64,000 nucleotides of DNA from Effrenium voratum (lineage: Eukaryota > Sar > Dinophyceae > Suessiales > Symbiodiniaceae). The DNA is taken from contig CAUJNA010001226.1 in assembly GCA_963377175.1 (NCBI GenBank), positions 1 to 64,000 of the forward strand, written 5' to 3'. The notes below the pieces were generated by a model. The model was given only the letters and a program-made list of their open reading frames with translations, had not been told where the DNA came from and searched no databases. Position numbers and translations under genes: made by a program. This document shows, one piece after another, positions 40,222 to 49,292 of the stretch (its first letter is position 1; the number at the start of each line of letters is the position of its first letter).

Positions 40222-43200
40222 ATGACCTCCGAGCTGTCTGATCTCATCTGGGGCCGCCTGGGCCTCGCCGCCGTCCGGGCGGTGCCTCTGGAGGAGCCGC
40301 GCGCTCCCAGCGCCGAGGCCGCTGTGACAGAGCTGCGCCCGCGCGGGGCCGCTTGGACCCGCGAGCTGCGGCTGCGCCCTCTTCCTGGGCAGCAGGTCTT
40401 CACCATCGACGCCATGCGGCTGCTGGTGGACCGGCTCCAAGACCTGCTGGCGATTCGGCTGCCCTTCCTCGCGAAGGTCAGCTTCCAGATCCTGCTGACG
40501 CGCCCGGCTGCGAACGATGAGGACGAGGACAGGGTGGAGCTCACGCCCTACTTCCTCAGGCTGGCGCCGTGGATCGTGAGGCCCGCGTCTCCGTCGGCCC
40601 GCGCCGGAACCATGATGGCGGCCATCAGGACGAAGTTCGAGGTGGCGCTCGAGCGCTCCCGCTTCCCCGAGTCCGACTGGACCGTCGTGGGCATCACGGC
40701 AGCGTATTTGCTGACCGCGCCCTCGCAGCAGCTGGCCGACATGCCCGCGCCCCCGCCGCCCAACGAGGCGGGAGGCTGCTGGAAGGAGCTGCCCGAGACC
40801 CCGGCCAAGAAGAAGGCCATCTGGAACCCTCAGAACGAGGACCACCGCTGCTTCATGTGGTGCGTCCTCGCCCACTGCCTCGGGGTCGAAGGGCTCAACT
40901 GCACCAGCGGTCAAAGGCCACAAGCTGCTCGGGCTCCTTCTTCTACCCCGAGCTGGCCGGCCGCCGAGGACCGCGCCCCCCGGGCTGGCAGCCCGCTCTG
41001 GCCGACGCGGGGGTGGACTTCTCTGGCCTGCCGACGGACCGCCCCGTGAACTTCGACGACATCGAGGCCTTCGAGCTCCGCAACGCCGGGCGGGTGGAGG
41101 TCTTCGTCTTCGTGTGGCAGCAGACCCTGTGGACGGACGGGCTGGAGTACTACCACGTCCTCCAGCAGCGCGCCCCGAGCGGCACGGGCGTCGTCCGGCA
41201 CACCGTGCTGCTTCTCCTGCACAGCGGCCACTACAGCCTGATCCACAACTTCCAGGCGCTGGCCGGCAGGCAGGGGCTGACCCTGGGAGCCACGCCCACC
41301 AACACCGGCGGCTGCGCGGAGTACAAGTGCCCGAGGTGCATGGCCCGCTTCGCCACGAAGGCCTCGTGGCAGCGCCACCGCGCCACCCAGTGCTATCGAG
41401 AGATAGCCGAGCGCACTCGGAAAGTGCCGCTGCCCGGGCCCGAGAAGAGCCTGCTGCGCTACAGGGGCAAGGCCTCCGCAGAGCTCGCGCCCCTGACGTG
41501 CTACGCGGACCTCGAGGTCTACAGCACGCCCGCCCCGACGGTCCACATAGCGCAGCAGCAGCCGGCGCGCCAGACCGTCGCGGCTTCTTCCTGCTACGTC
41601 GCCGTCGGGCGCTGCGGCTACGTGCCGCCCGAGGAGCTGAGGCTGAGGCTCACGCACCACGAGCGGGACAGCGACAAGTACCACGCAGTCCGCGCCATGC
41701 TGGACGACCTTCTCAAGCTGGCCGACCACTACCTCACCTGGAGACGCCGAACTCGGCCCGTCAGCATGACCCGGCGGGAGGAGCTGGAGCACAGGGCCGC
41801 CACTCACTGCAGGGAGTGCCTCGCGTCCTTCGAGATTGCCGAGAAGAAGCTCCACCACTGCCACGGCACCGGGCAGTATCTCGGGGCGCTGTGCCACTCC
41901 TGCAACATCGCGGCCCAGACGCCCAAGACCATCCCAGTGGTCTTTCACAACGGGGGCGGCTACGACTTCCACTTCCTGCTGCGCTACATTGCCACGATGG
42001 GCTCTCCCGTCAGCAGGGCGCCGCGCGAAGAGCTCGGCGAGGACAGCGACGACGAGGGCACCGAGAGCGAGGCAGAAGGCGATCAAGAAGGAAGCGGCAG
42101 CGAGCCCGAGAGGCCCATGCCCATGGCCAAGGCCGCGCCAAAGGCCGCACCAAAGCCCAAGGCCAAGGCCAAGGCCGCGCCAAGGCCCCTCAGCGGCTGG
42201 TGCGCCCAGCAGGCCGCGATCAAGGAGGGCGACTACAGCCACCTCTGCCTCCGAGTCCTCTGCAAGTCGGGCGAGAAGTGCCTGCAGATGAGCTGGGGCC
42301 CGCTGAGGTTCGTGGACAGCATGAACGTCTTCCCCACGAGCCTGGCCAGCATGATCGACGACCTCAGGGCCTGCACCCACAAGCAGCTGCCGGAGCTCTT
42401 CCCGCTTATGGCCTCGCTTCACCCCGAGCTGCAGCTGCGCACTCCGACGGGCTCTCCGCCTCAAAGACGGCCTCTCAAACAGCGGCGGACGCACTGCGAG
42501 CTGGAGCGGGCGTGGGACTGCATCCTGCGCAAGCTGCCCATGCCCTTCGAGCACTTCTGCGGCGCCGAGGCGTGGGAGATGCCCGCGGTGTGGGAGCAGC
42601 ACTGCTACGACAGCGTGCTGGCGGGGAAGGCGGTGAGCGCAGAGGACCACCGGCTGGCCGTGAACACCGCCAACGTCATGGGGTACGACTGCTACCTCCA
42701 CACCGACGTCCTGGCCCTGGCGGACGTGATGGAGAGCTACCGGGACTCCTTCCGGGCGCAGTCGGGGCTCGACCCCATCCACTACGTCACGCTGCCCGGG
42801 CCGCCTGGGACGCCATGCTGCGGCACTCGGCCCGCGAGACGCCCATTCACCTCATCACCGACGAGCAGGCCTACAGGGACGTGCGGGCCTCCGTCATGGG
42901 CGGGCTGAGCTGCATCTTCCAGCCCTTCGCTCAAGCCAACAACCCCGAGCTGGGCGAGGAGGACTACAAGCCCGAGGAGCACGTCAGCTGGATCTCGTAC
43001 TTGGACTTCAACGCCATGTACCCGGCCGCAATGACGCTGCCCATGCCCAACGGCCCCTGCGTGGCGGTCGCCCTGCCCGAAGACACCGCGGCGAGGCTGA
43101 GCTGGCTGCACGAGACGTGCCTCTCGAGCCTGAACTGGGAGTCCGACGCCGAGGAGGTGAGCTACCTGCTCCTCGTGGACTACGACTTCCCCCCGGAGCT

Positions 43201-44508
43201 GCACGACCACTTGGACTGGGCCCCCCCCGCGCGCATGAAGGTCGGGAAGGGCCTGTACGGGCCGCACACCGCGGACATGGCGGAGCGCCTCGGCCTCTCC
43301 CCGTCGCCCTGCGAGAAGCTCGTGCCCTTCCTTGGCATGCACGTGGAGGAGGGCGTGGACGGCAAGCGGCTCAAGTTCCTGCGGGACGTGCTGGGCGCCA
43401 GGGTCTGGAGGCTGCACAGGGCCTACCGCTTCGCCTGCAGCCCCTTCATGGCGGGCTTCATGGAGCTCAAGCACAGCGAGCGGAGGCAGCTCAAGACGGC
43501 GGGGAGCGTGGTCGCCGAGAAGGTGGTGAAGCTCACCCAGAACGCCATCTTCGGCCGCTGCTGCATGAACCCCGACAAGTTCAGGAACACGAACGCCTAC
43601 GTGGACCCGGCCAAGTTCGAGCGGGCCGTGGGCAAGAGCTCCGTGACGAACGTCGAGCTCCAGATCAACGACTCGGAGGGGTTCCTGGCCTTCGTGGAGA
43701 CGCTCAAGACGGACCGCAGCAAGGCCTGCATGAGCGTGCCCACCCAAGTCGGCGCCCGCACGCTGCAGCTCTCCAAGCTCATGATGGAGAAGGCCTACTA
43801 CCTCCACATGAGGAGGCTCTTCCCGAAGATGAGGCTGCTCTTCACGGACACCGACTCCGTGATGGTGCAGATCTTCGAGCTGCAGGACCCGCTCCACGCC
43901 ATGGCCGAGGCGAACCTGAACGGCGCCGCCCTCTTCGACGTGGCCGGCAAGTCCAAGGACCCCGAGAGGGACCTGAGCGCGCTCTCTGCAGCGGCGCGCG
44001 CCAAGGCCATCGAGTGATGGGCCAGCTGGGCAAGCTCGGCGACGAGACCTTCCCCGCCAGGATCCTGGAGTACGTGGGCCTGCGCTCCAAGATGTACAGC
44101 ATCCTCACGGTCCAGCCCGACGGCGCGCGCAAGGAGAAGCGCAAGATCAAGGGCGTGCCGAAGAAGGCGGTGACCAACGTCCGGCATCTCGAGTACCGGG
44201 AGGTGCTGGAGGAAGGCAGCGAGCGCAGGGCGGCCTTCGCGCAGCTGCGCAGCCGCGCGCACGAGATCGCCGTGGAGACCCTCGAGAAGAAGTCGCTCTC
44301 GCCCTTCAACGACAAGGTCTACGGCCTCGACGCTCACAACTCGCGGCCGCTGGGGCACTGGCGCAACCTGGAGCAGCTGCGGATGCTGGGCGCTTACGCT
44401 CCGCCAGGCTCTGCGCCCTTCGACCTCGTGATGGAGTTCCTCGTGGGGCCCCCGCCTCTGGGGCCCGCTCCGACACTGCCGCTGCGGCTGAGCCGCTGCT
44501 GGGCGTAG
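40222..44508 (+). pseudogene. Viral protein-primed-type family B DNA polymerase, copy 3 (near complete)
   Basis: This is the longest copy, about 1430 codons in three frame segments. In order: an N-terminal module (about 220 residues), an HRCFMWCVLAHCLG segment, HYSLIHNFQAL, a C2H2-like finger (CPRCMARF...RHRATQC), exonuclease motif I (YADLEVYST), CRECL...CHSC zinc pairs, exonuclease motif II (FHNGGGYDFHFLL), an acidic and KAAP-rich linker, palm motif A (LDFNAMYPAAM), motif B (KLTQNAIFGR), motif C (FTDTDSVM), and the C-terminal RSKMYSIL...KGVPKKAV region. Lesions: one base lost near 40895, five bases inserted near 42795, one G lost near 44013 (GAGTGA instead of GAGGTGA). All catalytic motifs survive. 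It would replicate the viral genome, probably by protein priming as in polinton relatives. Confidence 0.85.
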
Positions 44509-44517
44509 ACTGTCGGA

Positions 44518-44603
44518 ACCTGAAAAAAGAAAGATCCCGAGCTCTCGTTTTCTCGCCTTCTCGCTTTCTCGATGATTTCGAACCGCCGCAGCTGCTCAAC
44601 GAG
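44518..44603 (+). promoter_or_regulatory. Leader, type 1, before coiled-coil gene a (copy 3)
   Basis: It has an A-run, GATCCCGAGCTCTCG, a CTCG-rich tract with an extra repeat, and GCCGCAGCTGCTCAACGAG before ATG. Confidence 0.45.
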
Positions 44604-44990
44604 ATGACTTCCTCTGCGGCCTTCCGGTGCGTGCAGGCATGGCTCCTGGAGAAGCCCGCTGCGTGGGCGGACGAGGACGCTCCCTGCATTGCGGCTGCTC
44701 AGATGGCCCAGCGGCCTCCCTGCGACATGCTACGCAAGCGGCCCCGCGAGGACGCGCTGCTCGAGGCAGAGCGCTCGCACCAGCGGGCTCGCATCGCGAG
44801 CCTCGATTGGGAGCTCCTCGTCGAAACTCTGCGCGGCATGGAGCTGGAGCGCGAGAACAGAAATCTCCGCAGGCGGGTGGGCGGCCTCAACGATATCATC
44901 GACAGAGATCGCGAGCGAGCCAGGCAGCGCTTTGAAGAGCTGGAGCGCAGCAACCGAATTCTCCGCCTGCGGGTGGCGCGCCTCGGTTGA
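44604..44990 (+). CDS. Coiled-coil family protein, type a (copy 3)
   Basis: This intact 128-residue protein has the shared N-terminal domain (AFRCVQAWLLEKPAAWADED). It then has DMLRKRPREDALLEAERSHQ and a leucine-heptad coiled coil, close to the protein at 14634. It is first of three tandem paralogues behind PolB. The function is unknown. Confidence 0.6.
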   Translation: MTSSAAFRCVQAWLLEKPAAWADEDAPCIAAAQMAQRPPCDMLRKRPREDALLEAERSHQRARIASLDWELLVETLRGMELERENRNLRRRVGGLNDIIDRDRERARQRFEELERSNRILRLRVARLG

Positions 44991-45012
44991 GATCCTCGCG
45001 CAAGCGCACAGA

Positions 45013-45078
45013 TGAAAAAAAGATCCCGAGCTCTCGTTTCGCTTTAATGATTTCGAACCGCCGCAGCTGCTCAAAGAG
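45013..45078 (+). promoter_or_regulatory. Leader, type 1, before coiled-coil gene b (copy 3)
   Basis: It has an A-run, GATCCCGAGCTCTCG, a shortened CTCG tract, TTTCGAACCGCCGCAGCTGC and TCAAAGAG before ATG. Confidence 0.4.
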
Positions 45079-45450
45079 ATGACTTCCTCTGAGGCCTTCC
45101 GGTGCGTGCAGGCATGGCACCTGGAGAAGCCCGCCGTGTGGGCGGAGGCGGACGTTGCCAGCCTTGCGGCCGCTCTGATGGCCCAGCGGCCTCCCGCGCG
45201 GGCTCGCGAGGATGCGCTGCTCCAGGCCGAGCGCCTGCACCACCGGCTCCGCATCGCTGGCCTGCGCGGGCAGCTGGAGCGCAGCTACAAGCTCGGCGAG
45301 CGAGATCTAGCGTTGCTGCAGACGGAGCGGCATTATGCTTCTCTGCTTGAGGATGAAGTCAACCGTGAGACTTTGCGCCGTGCGGCGCTGGAGCGCCGCG
45401 TCGAGATCCTCGAGGAAGAGAACAGAAATCTTCGTAGGCGGACGCACTGA
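45079..45450 (+). CDS. Coiled-coil family protein, type b (copy 3)
   Basis: This intact 123-residue protein has the N-terminal domain AFRCVQAWHLEKPAVWAEAD. Next comes ARAREDALLQAERLHHRLRI and a coiled coil ending VEILEEENRNLRRRTH. It is the reference for the frameshifted b-type copy at 27218. It is the second paralogue of the array. Confidence 0.6.
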   Translation: MTSSEAFRCVQAWHLEKPAVWAEADVASLAAALMAQRPPARAREDALLQAERLHHRLRIAGLRGQLERSYKLGERDLALLQTERHYASLLEDEVNRETLRRAALERRVEILEEENRNLRRRTH

Positions 45451-45455
45451 CGAGC

Positions 45456-45534
45456 TAGAAAAAAGAAGCCCGCCAAATGCTCGAATGGTCCCAAATGCTT
45501 GATCAAAAAAAACCCGCCGCAGCTGCTCAAAGAG
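45456..45534 (+). promoter_or_regulatory. Leader, type 2, before coiled-coil gene c (copy 3)
   Basis: It has an A-run, GCCCGCCAAATGCTCGAATG, GTCCCAAATGCTTGATC, an A-run and CCGCCGCAGCTGCTCAAAGAG before ATG. Confidence 0.35.
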
Positions 45535-46032
45535 ATGACTTCCTCCAAGGCCTTCCGATGCGTGCAGGCATGGCTTCTGGAAAAGCCTGCCGCGTGGGCG
45601 GACGAGGACGCACCCTGCCTTGCGGCTGCTCTGATGGCCCAGCGGCCTTCCACCAAGCGGCCTCGCGAAGACGCGCTGCTCGAGGCCGAGCGCTCGCACC
45701 AGCGCCGCCGCATCGAGCTCCTCGAGGAGCAGCTGCTCGGCGAGGAAGCGGAAGTCCGACGCCTCGAGCAATGCCTCGCTGCGAGCACGGATCTGGAGGA
45801 AATCATGAGCGAGGTGAGCCACGTCTCTGCGGCTCTTCAAGCGCCGGCCACGCGCTCCCAGCGGGCAGAGCTTGCCCTGCGCTGGTTTGAGGCTCATGAT
45901 ACGTGGAGCGGAAGGTGGGACGCGTGGGACGCGGTCCTAGATCATGGGGGCCCGCCCGAGCCCCCGGCCCGACCTGACGCGAAGAAGCTTGTCAGTGAGT
46001 GGCGGGCGGAGCTGTCGCGAGATGTAGAGTAG
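45535..46032 (+). CDS. Coiled-coil family protein, type c (copy 3)
   Basis: This intact 165-residue protein has the shared N-terminal domain (KAFRCVQAWLLEKPAAWADE) and a short coiled coil. Its C-terminal domain is found only in c-type members (ALRWFEAHDTWSGRWDAW, then KLVSEWRAELSRDVE). This last part is Trp-rich and not a coiled coil, so c-type proteins may have an extra binding function. It is the third paralogue of the array. Confidence 0.6.
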   Translation: MTSSKAFRCVQAWLLEKPAAWADEDAPCLAAALMAQRPSTKRPREDALLEAERSHQRRRIELLEEQLLGEEAEVRRLEQCLAASTDLEEIMSEVSHVSAALQAPATRSQRAELALRWFEAHDTWSGRWDAWDAVLDHGGPPEPPARPDAKKLVSEWRAELSRDVE

Positions 46033-46048
46033 AGACGTAGAGGCACAG

Positions 46049-46330
46049 TCAAAAAGGAGGTGGGAGCCTGGGGCCTCTCTGTAGCCTCCGCTGGCGGGAT
46101 TGCACCTCCAACCCCCGCGGTTCGGGAGCTGAGTTTTCGGGGACTTTTCGAAGATCCCTGTGCACCACCTTTTCCGGCCACCCCTCCAAGCCAAACCTCG
46201 CCCCCATCTCCCCGCTCTCGGCGGAGACAACCCTGTATACCTTTTCGCTCCAGGCTATCTCGTTGACCCTGTAGGAGCCCCTGCTTTCGATCGGCTTGAC
46301 CCTGATCCGAACCATATCCCCGACCTTGAT
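46049..46330 (-). pseudogene. rve integrase C-terminal stub (block A)
   Basis: On the minus strand, directly after a stop at 46331-46333, the frame reads IKVGDMVRIRVKPIESRGSY, then VNEIAWSEKVYRVVSAE and VHRDLRKVPE. It parallels the end of the block B integrase at 47616 (VRVGDEVKIYRKK, SSWSANKFTIERVERKLG, YLRSEILKV), a chromo/SH3-like C-terminal domain of retroviral-type integrases. The catalytic core is missing because the AT-rich block begins here. Only its last few bases survive in copy 2 (up to 28303). Confidence 0.6.
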
Positions 46331-46342
46331 TTAGTTAGTGGT

Positions 46343-46835
46343 GGCCTCTCCCGTCCGCATTTTGCCATCCGGTCCTAGGGTCCCCCCCACACTTTTGGGC
46401 ACATTCTGAATACGCCCACTAAAACAGCCTATTTTCAACATTCAAATTCAATCACCCAACCAATCCAACTCCAAAAAACACATATTCACACACCCCTCTT
46501 CATTTCTTACCCCATCTCAACATCACCCTTACACTCATTCAATAACAACAATCATAACTACATACCACCTCAACAAATCCCACCAAAAAAATCCAAGCTA
46601 CATACCAACATTGTTTCATTCCCAAGATCGCAACCCCAAGATCTCAATAATTTCTCCCTTGATCCAAACTGAGACCCTTTCCCATTTCCAACAAATACGA
46701 ACAGTCTAAAAAAGAACCCTATGTTCGCCCCGAAAAGTGGTTAACCAATGGAAAAGGGAGAATTAAAACCGTTAACCAAAATCTTGAAAATAATCCCAGT
46801 AAAATATGGATGGCAAAATGCGGATGGGAAAGGCC
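46343..46835. repeat. Short element bounded by 28-bp inverted repeats (MITE-like)
   Basis: 46343-46370 and 46808-46835 are inverted copies with two mismatches in 28 bases (core CGCATTTTGCCATCC). The 437 bases between are AT-rich and have no ORF. No clear target-site duplication is seen. It sits exactly at the composition change and interrupts the block A integrase remnant. Confidence 0.55.
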
Positions 46836-46883
46836 TATGTAGGAAAGCACCCCCACGGCTTATACGGGAAAATTAAACTAAAA

Positions 46884-47072
46884 TTACAACATATAAGATC
46901 TTATATGTTGTAACCAAGTATAATCAAGAACTGAAACATTCATCTCAATAATAGCTAGCCGTGCTTTCATTATCGCTAAATTCCTCATCCTCGTCATAGA
47001 AGTCTTCCGTGCTTTTTCATCTCTCAGCCGATGCTTCCACGCACGACGTGTGTGTGGGTTTGACTTGTTCAT
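46884..47072 (-). CDS. Small basic ORF, hypothetical
   Basis: This ORF of 62 residues begins MNKSNPHTRRAWKHRLRDEK and is strongly basic. It matches no family I recognise. It is the only ORF of note between the inverted-repeat element and the C5-MTase-like gene and could be chance. From 47125 to 47225 the DNA holds three or four imperfect copies of AATCAGGGTTGATTTTCC. Confidence 0.25.
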   Translation of the reverse strand: MNKSNPHTRRAWKHRLRDEKARKTSMTRMRNLAIMKARLAIIEMNVSVLDYTWLQHIRSYML

Positions 47073-47263
47073 GCAATGTCAGAACCACCTTGAGCGCTCA
47101 GCATGATAGGGAAACCATGAAAAAATCAGTGTTGATTTAGGGAACCCTCATCTCCACTGAATTGAGAGCTAGTTTCTGAGAATCAGGGTTGATTTTCCTG
47201 AAAAATCAAGGTTGATTTTTCCAAGATACCCCTTGCGCTAGGGTGATGCTGGGTCAGGCATAT

Positions 47264-47584
47264 CTACATCTCAATGTCATTGCCCTTTCCAATAAACCAA
47301 TAACGGGGCTTAAAATACTCAATGATCTCAAGGGTCTTCAAAACAATGGAATTTGCATAGTCTACTTTGCGGTTCCCTGTTGTCTTGGCTCTACTGTATT
47401 CAGTGCGCGGGGGCGAACTCCAAATAACATCAAAATGGTTCCTATCAAACTGTCTATAATCCCATTTCAAAATATCAGTATTTATATCAGCATTTTTTAA
47501 ATCCAATGAAATGACATTGAACCCCAGATCACGGGCGATGCGACCGACCGACCCTGTCCCACTAAACGGTTCTAATAGATTCAT
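47264..47584 (-). pseudogene. C5-cytosine methyltransferase-like remnant (block B)
   Basis: It reads MNLLEPFSGTGSVGRIARDL (motif I), VISLDL, and FDVIWSSPPRTEYSRAKT, where the block A homologues have CTEYSRA. The catalytic Cys is replaced by Arg (codon CGC instead of TGC). The frame ends after RYWFIGKGNDIEM, where ENP (motif VI) would be expected. At 106 residues it is half the length of the block A protein. Both changes argue for an inactive remnant. It is the leftmost recognised gene of block B. Confidence 0.65.
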
Positions 47585-47615
47585 CAGCTATTAGAACCGT
47601 CTAGATGTTATTTTT

Positions 47616-48535
47616 TCAAACCTTCAGAATTTCCGATCTCAAATAAGCACGAGTCACACCTTGGACATAATAATAGTCTTGTCCAAGTTTTCGCTCAACC
47701 CTTTCAATTGTGAACTTGTTTGCTGACCATGAACTCGTTCTTTCTTTCTCGGAAATCCCTTTTTTGCGGTATATTTTGACCTCATCACCAACCCTAACAG
47801 GGGGATATTTACGGGTTTTGATTCTGTTCATCTCAAGCTTCATCTTGACCTCAAGATGGTTTCCCTTTTTGTGGGCATCGTTTGGAGTCATATCGTGGGC
47901 AGAATGAACCATTTTACTGTTGTATGTCAGCATGATCTCGGGGATATAATCAACCATTGTATATTAACCTTTCCCTTTTTCTCGTCTGCATCAACCCTCT
48001 TGAAAAGCATGTCCTTGAACGTGCGGATGAAGCGCTCAACAAAATGAGGGTGCCCTCTTGTTTTGTAATTCTCTATTTGTTGATCCTTGAAAAAGTCAAC
48101 AAGATCCTGATTGTTAAGACTCCCTTCGTCATCAGAGTAAATGAGGTGGGGCTTCCCGAGTTTGTTCAAACCTTCCATTATCCCAGCAGTGATGTCGGCA
48201 GGTTGCTTTGACATGATAGGCATCACCGCGGCTTTACGGGAGAAAACATCAATAAGAACTAAACCTATACTAAATTTTTGAGTTTGTAAATCATTTTTTG
48301 AAATAAAGAACAAATCAAGCTGAAATTCATACAGAACATGTGGAGCGATGAATGAGTTGTATCCGGATAGTTGTTTTTTCCTTTGCACATTCTCTTCAAA
48401 CCACTCCTTAACATCTTGCATTGTGATGGAAGGATCCTTTTTCTTACTGTCTACTAGAGTTGTTTTTAAAGAACCAAACCCCGCACGATCGTAATACACA
48501 TTGGAAATTATATCATCTTTGTTAGAACTACTCAT
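47616..48535 (-). pseudogene. Retroviral-type (rve, DDE) integrase with one frameshift
   Basis: The N-terminal 190 residues hold the catalytic core: Asp in YEFQLDLFF, Asp in IYSDDEGSLNNQ, and Glu in HFVERFIRTFKDM. The frame shifts by one base near 47955. The rest (YIPEIMLTYNSKMVHSAHDM, then VRVGDEVKIYRKK and YLRSEILKV) is in the frame running to 47616 and is the C-terminal part of the same protein. All three catalytic residues are kept. This is the enzyme that polintons and many PLVs use to insert into host DNA. Whether the shift is a mutation or a sequencing error cannot be told. Confidence 0.8.
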
Positions 48536-48553
48536 TATAATAAAGAATATATT

Positions 48554-49237
48554 TTATTTTTCTTGTTCTACTTGTGGTTCTTGTTCTGGCTCTTGTTGTT
48601 TTAACCATTGCTGATGCTTCTGAGATTTGAAGTGTCTTGCCTTGACATTCCACACACAAGAAGCACCACAGTCACAATGGAAAGGTTGCTTTTGTTGCGC
48701 CAAATATTTTTCTCGGTTTTGTTGATACCTTGCCCTACTTTTTTCGTTGACCTCATCCTTGTTCTGTTGATACCACCGGCTGTGTCTTTCACGAATTTGT
48801 TCTTTATTGTGTTCAGTGTATCGTTTGTCCTTTTCTTTGTATCTATCAATGTTGTTTATTCTGTGCTCCTTTTTCTCTTGCAAAAGCCTTTCACGGTTGT
48901 CATGGTAGAATTCCTTGCGTGACCTTCCCACAACATTTTTATTTACACACATATCAATTTTATTTAAGATTTCAGTTCCTTCCTCTCTTTCTAATTCTGC
49001 TCTACTCTTACAAGGGAAGTCTTTGATTAATAATATCTTGCAATTATCCAGTCCGTATTCATCAAACAACATCATGGACCTTTCATACTTTCGCCCGCCT
49101 CCTTTGCAATAATCTTTGTAGCGCTCCCTGTGTCTTGCCATTCTGCGGCTTAACTCTTCGGTCGTTGATCCTATATAGCACTTGTTGAACCCTACGTCTA
49201 CCACTTGATAAATCTTGCCGTTTTGATATTTGTTCAT
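48554..49237 (-). CDS. GIY-YIG endonuclease with C-terminal zinc finger
   Basis: This intact 227-residue protein has an N-terminal GIY-YIG domain (KIYQVVDVGFNKCYIGSTT), an Arg in RRMARHRERY and a catalytic Glu in ELEREEGTEIL, all within residues 8-105. A basic, Tyr/Arg-rich helical linker follows. The C-terminal finger is CDCGASCVWNVKARHFKSQK then H. Such nucleases are frequent in algal viruses and virophages, either as homing enzymes or for genome processing. It lies between integrase and polymerase on the same strand, with gaps of only 18 and 55 bases, so co-expression is likely. Confidence 0.8.
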   Translation of the reverse strand: MNKYQNGKIYQVVDVGFNKCYIGSTTEELSRRMARHRERYKDYCKGGGRKYERSMMLFDEYGLDNCKILLIKDFPCKSRAELEREEGTEILNKIDMCVNKNVVGRSRKEFYHDNRERLLQEKKEHRINNIDRYKEKDKRYTEHNKEQIRERHSRWYQQNKDEVNEKSRARYQQNREKYLAQQKQPFHCDCGASCVWNVKARHFKSQKHQQWLKQQEPEQEPQVEQEK

Positions 49238-49292
49238 ATCCTTATTTACATTAAGATATCCATTCTTTAAATCTTTATAAACAACATATTTA

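Larger units (their letters stand above)
38122..46147 (+). repeat. Large viral segmental duplication, copy 3 (partner 21960-28303)
   Basis: This is the more complete copy of the replication half of the block A virus. It is collinear with 21960-28303 and, for PolB and the coiled-coil genes, with 11475-15420. It starts near ATCTTATAAGAAATG. Confidence 0.85.

Noticed and set aside
41114..44017. A 967-residue plus-strand ORF as one protein
   Set aside because: Only its second half (after about 42795) is the polymerase frame; the first half is the wrong frame of the same gene.
46343..46835. The inverted repeats as terminal inverted repeats of the whole block B virus
   Set aside because: They enclose only about 490 bases without viral genes.
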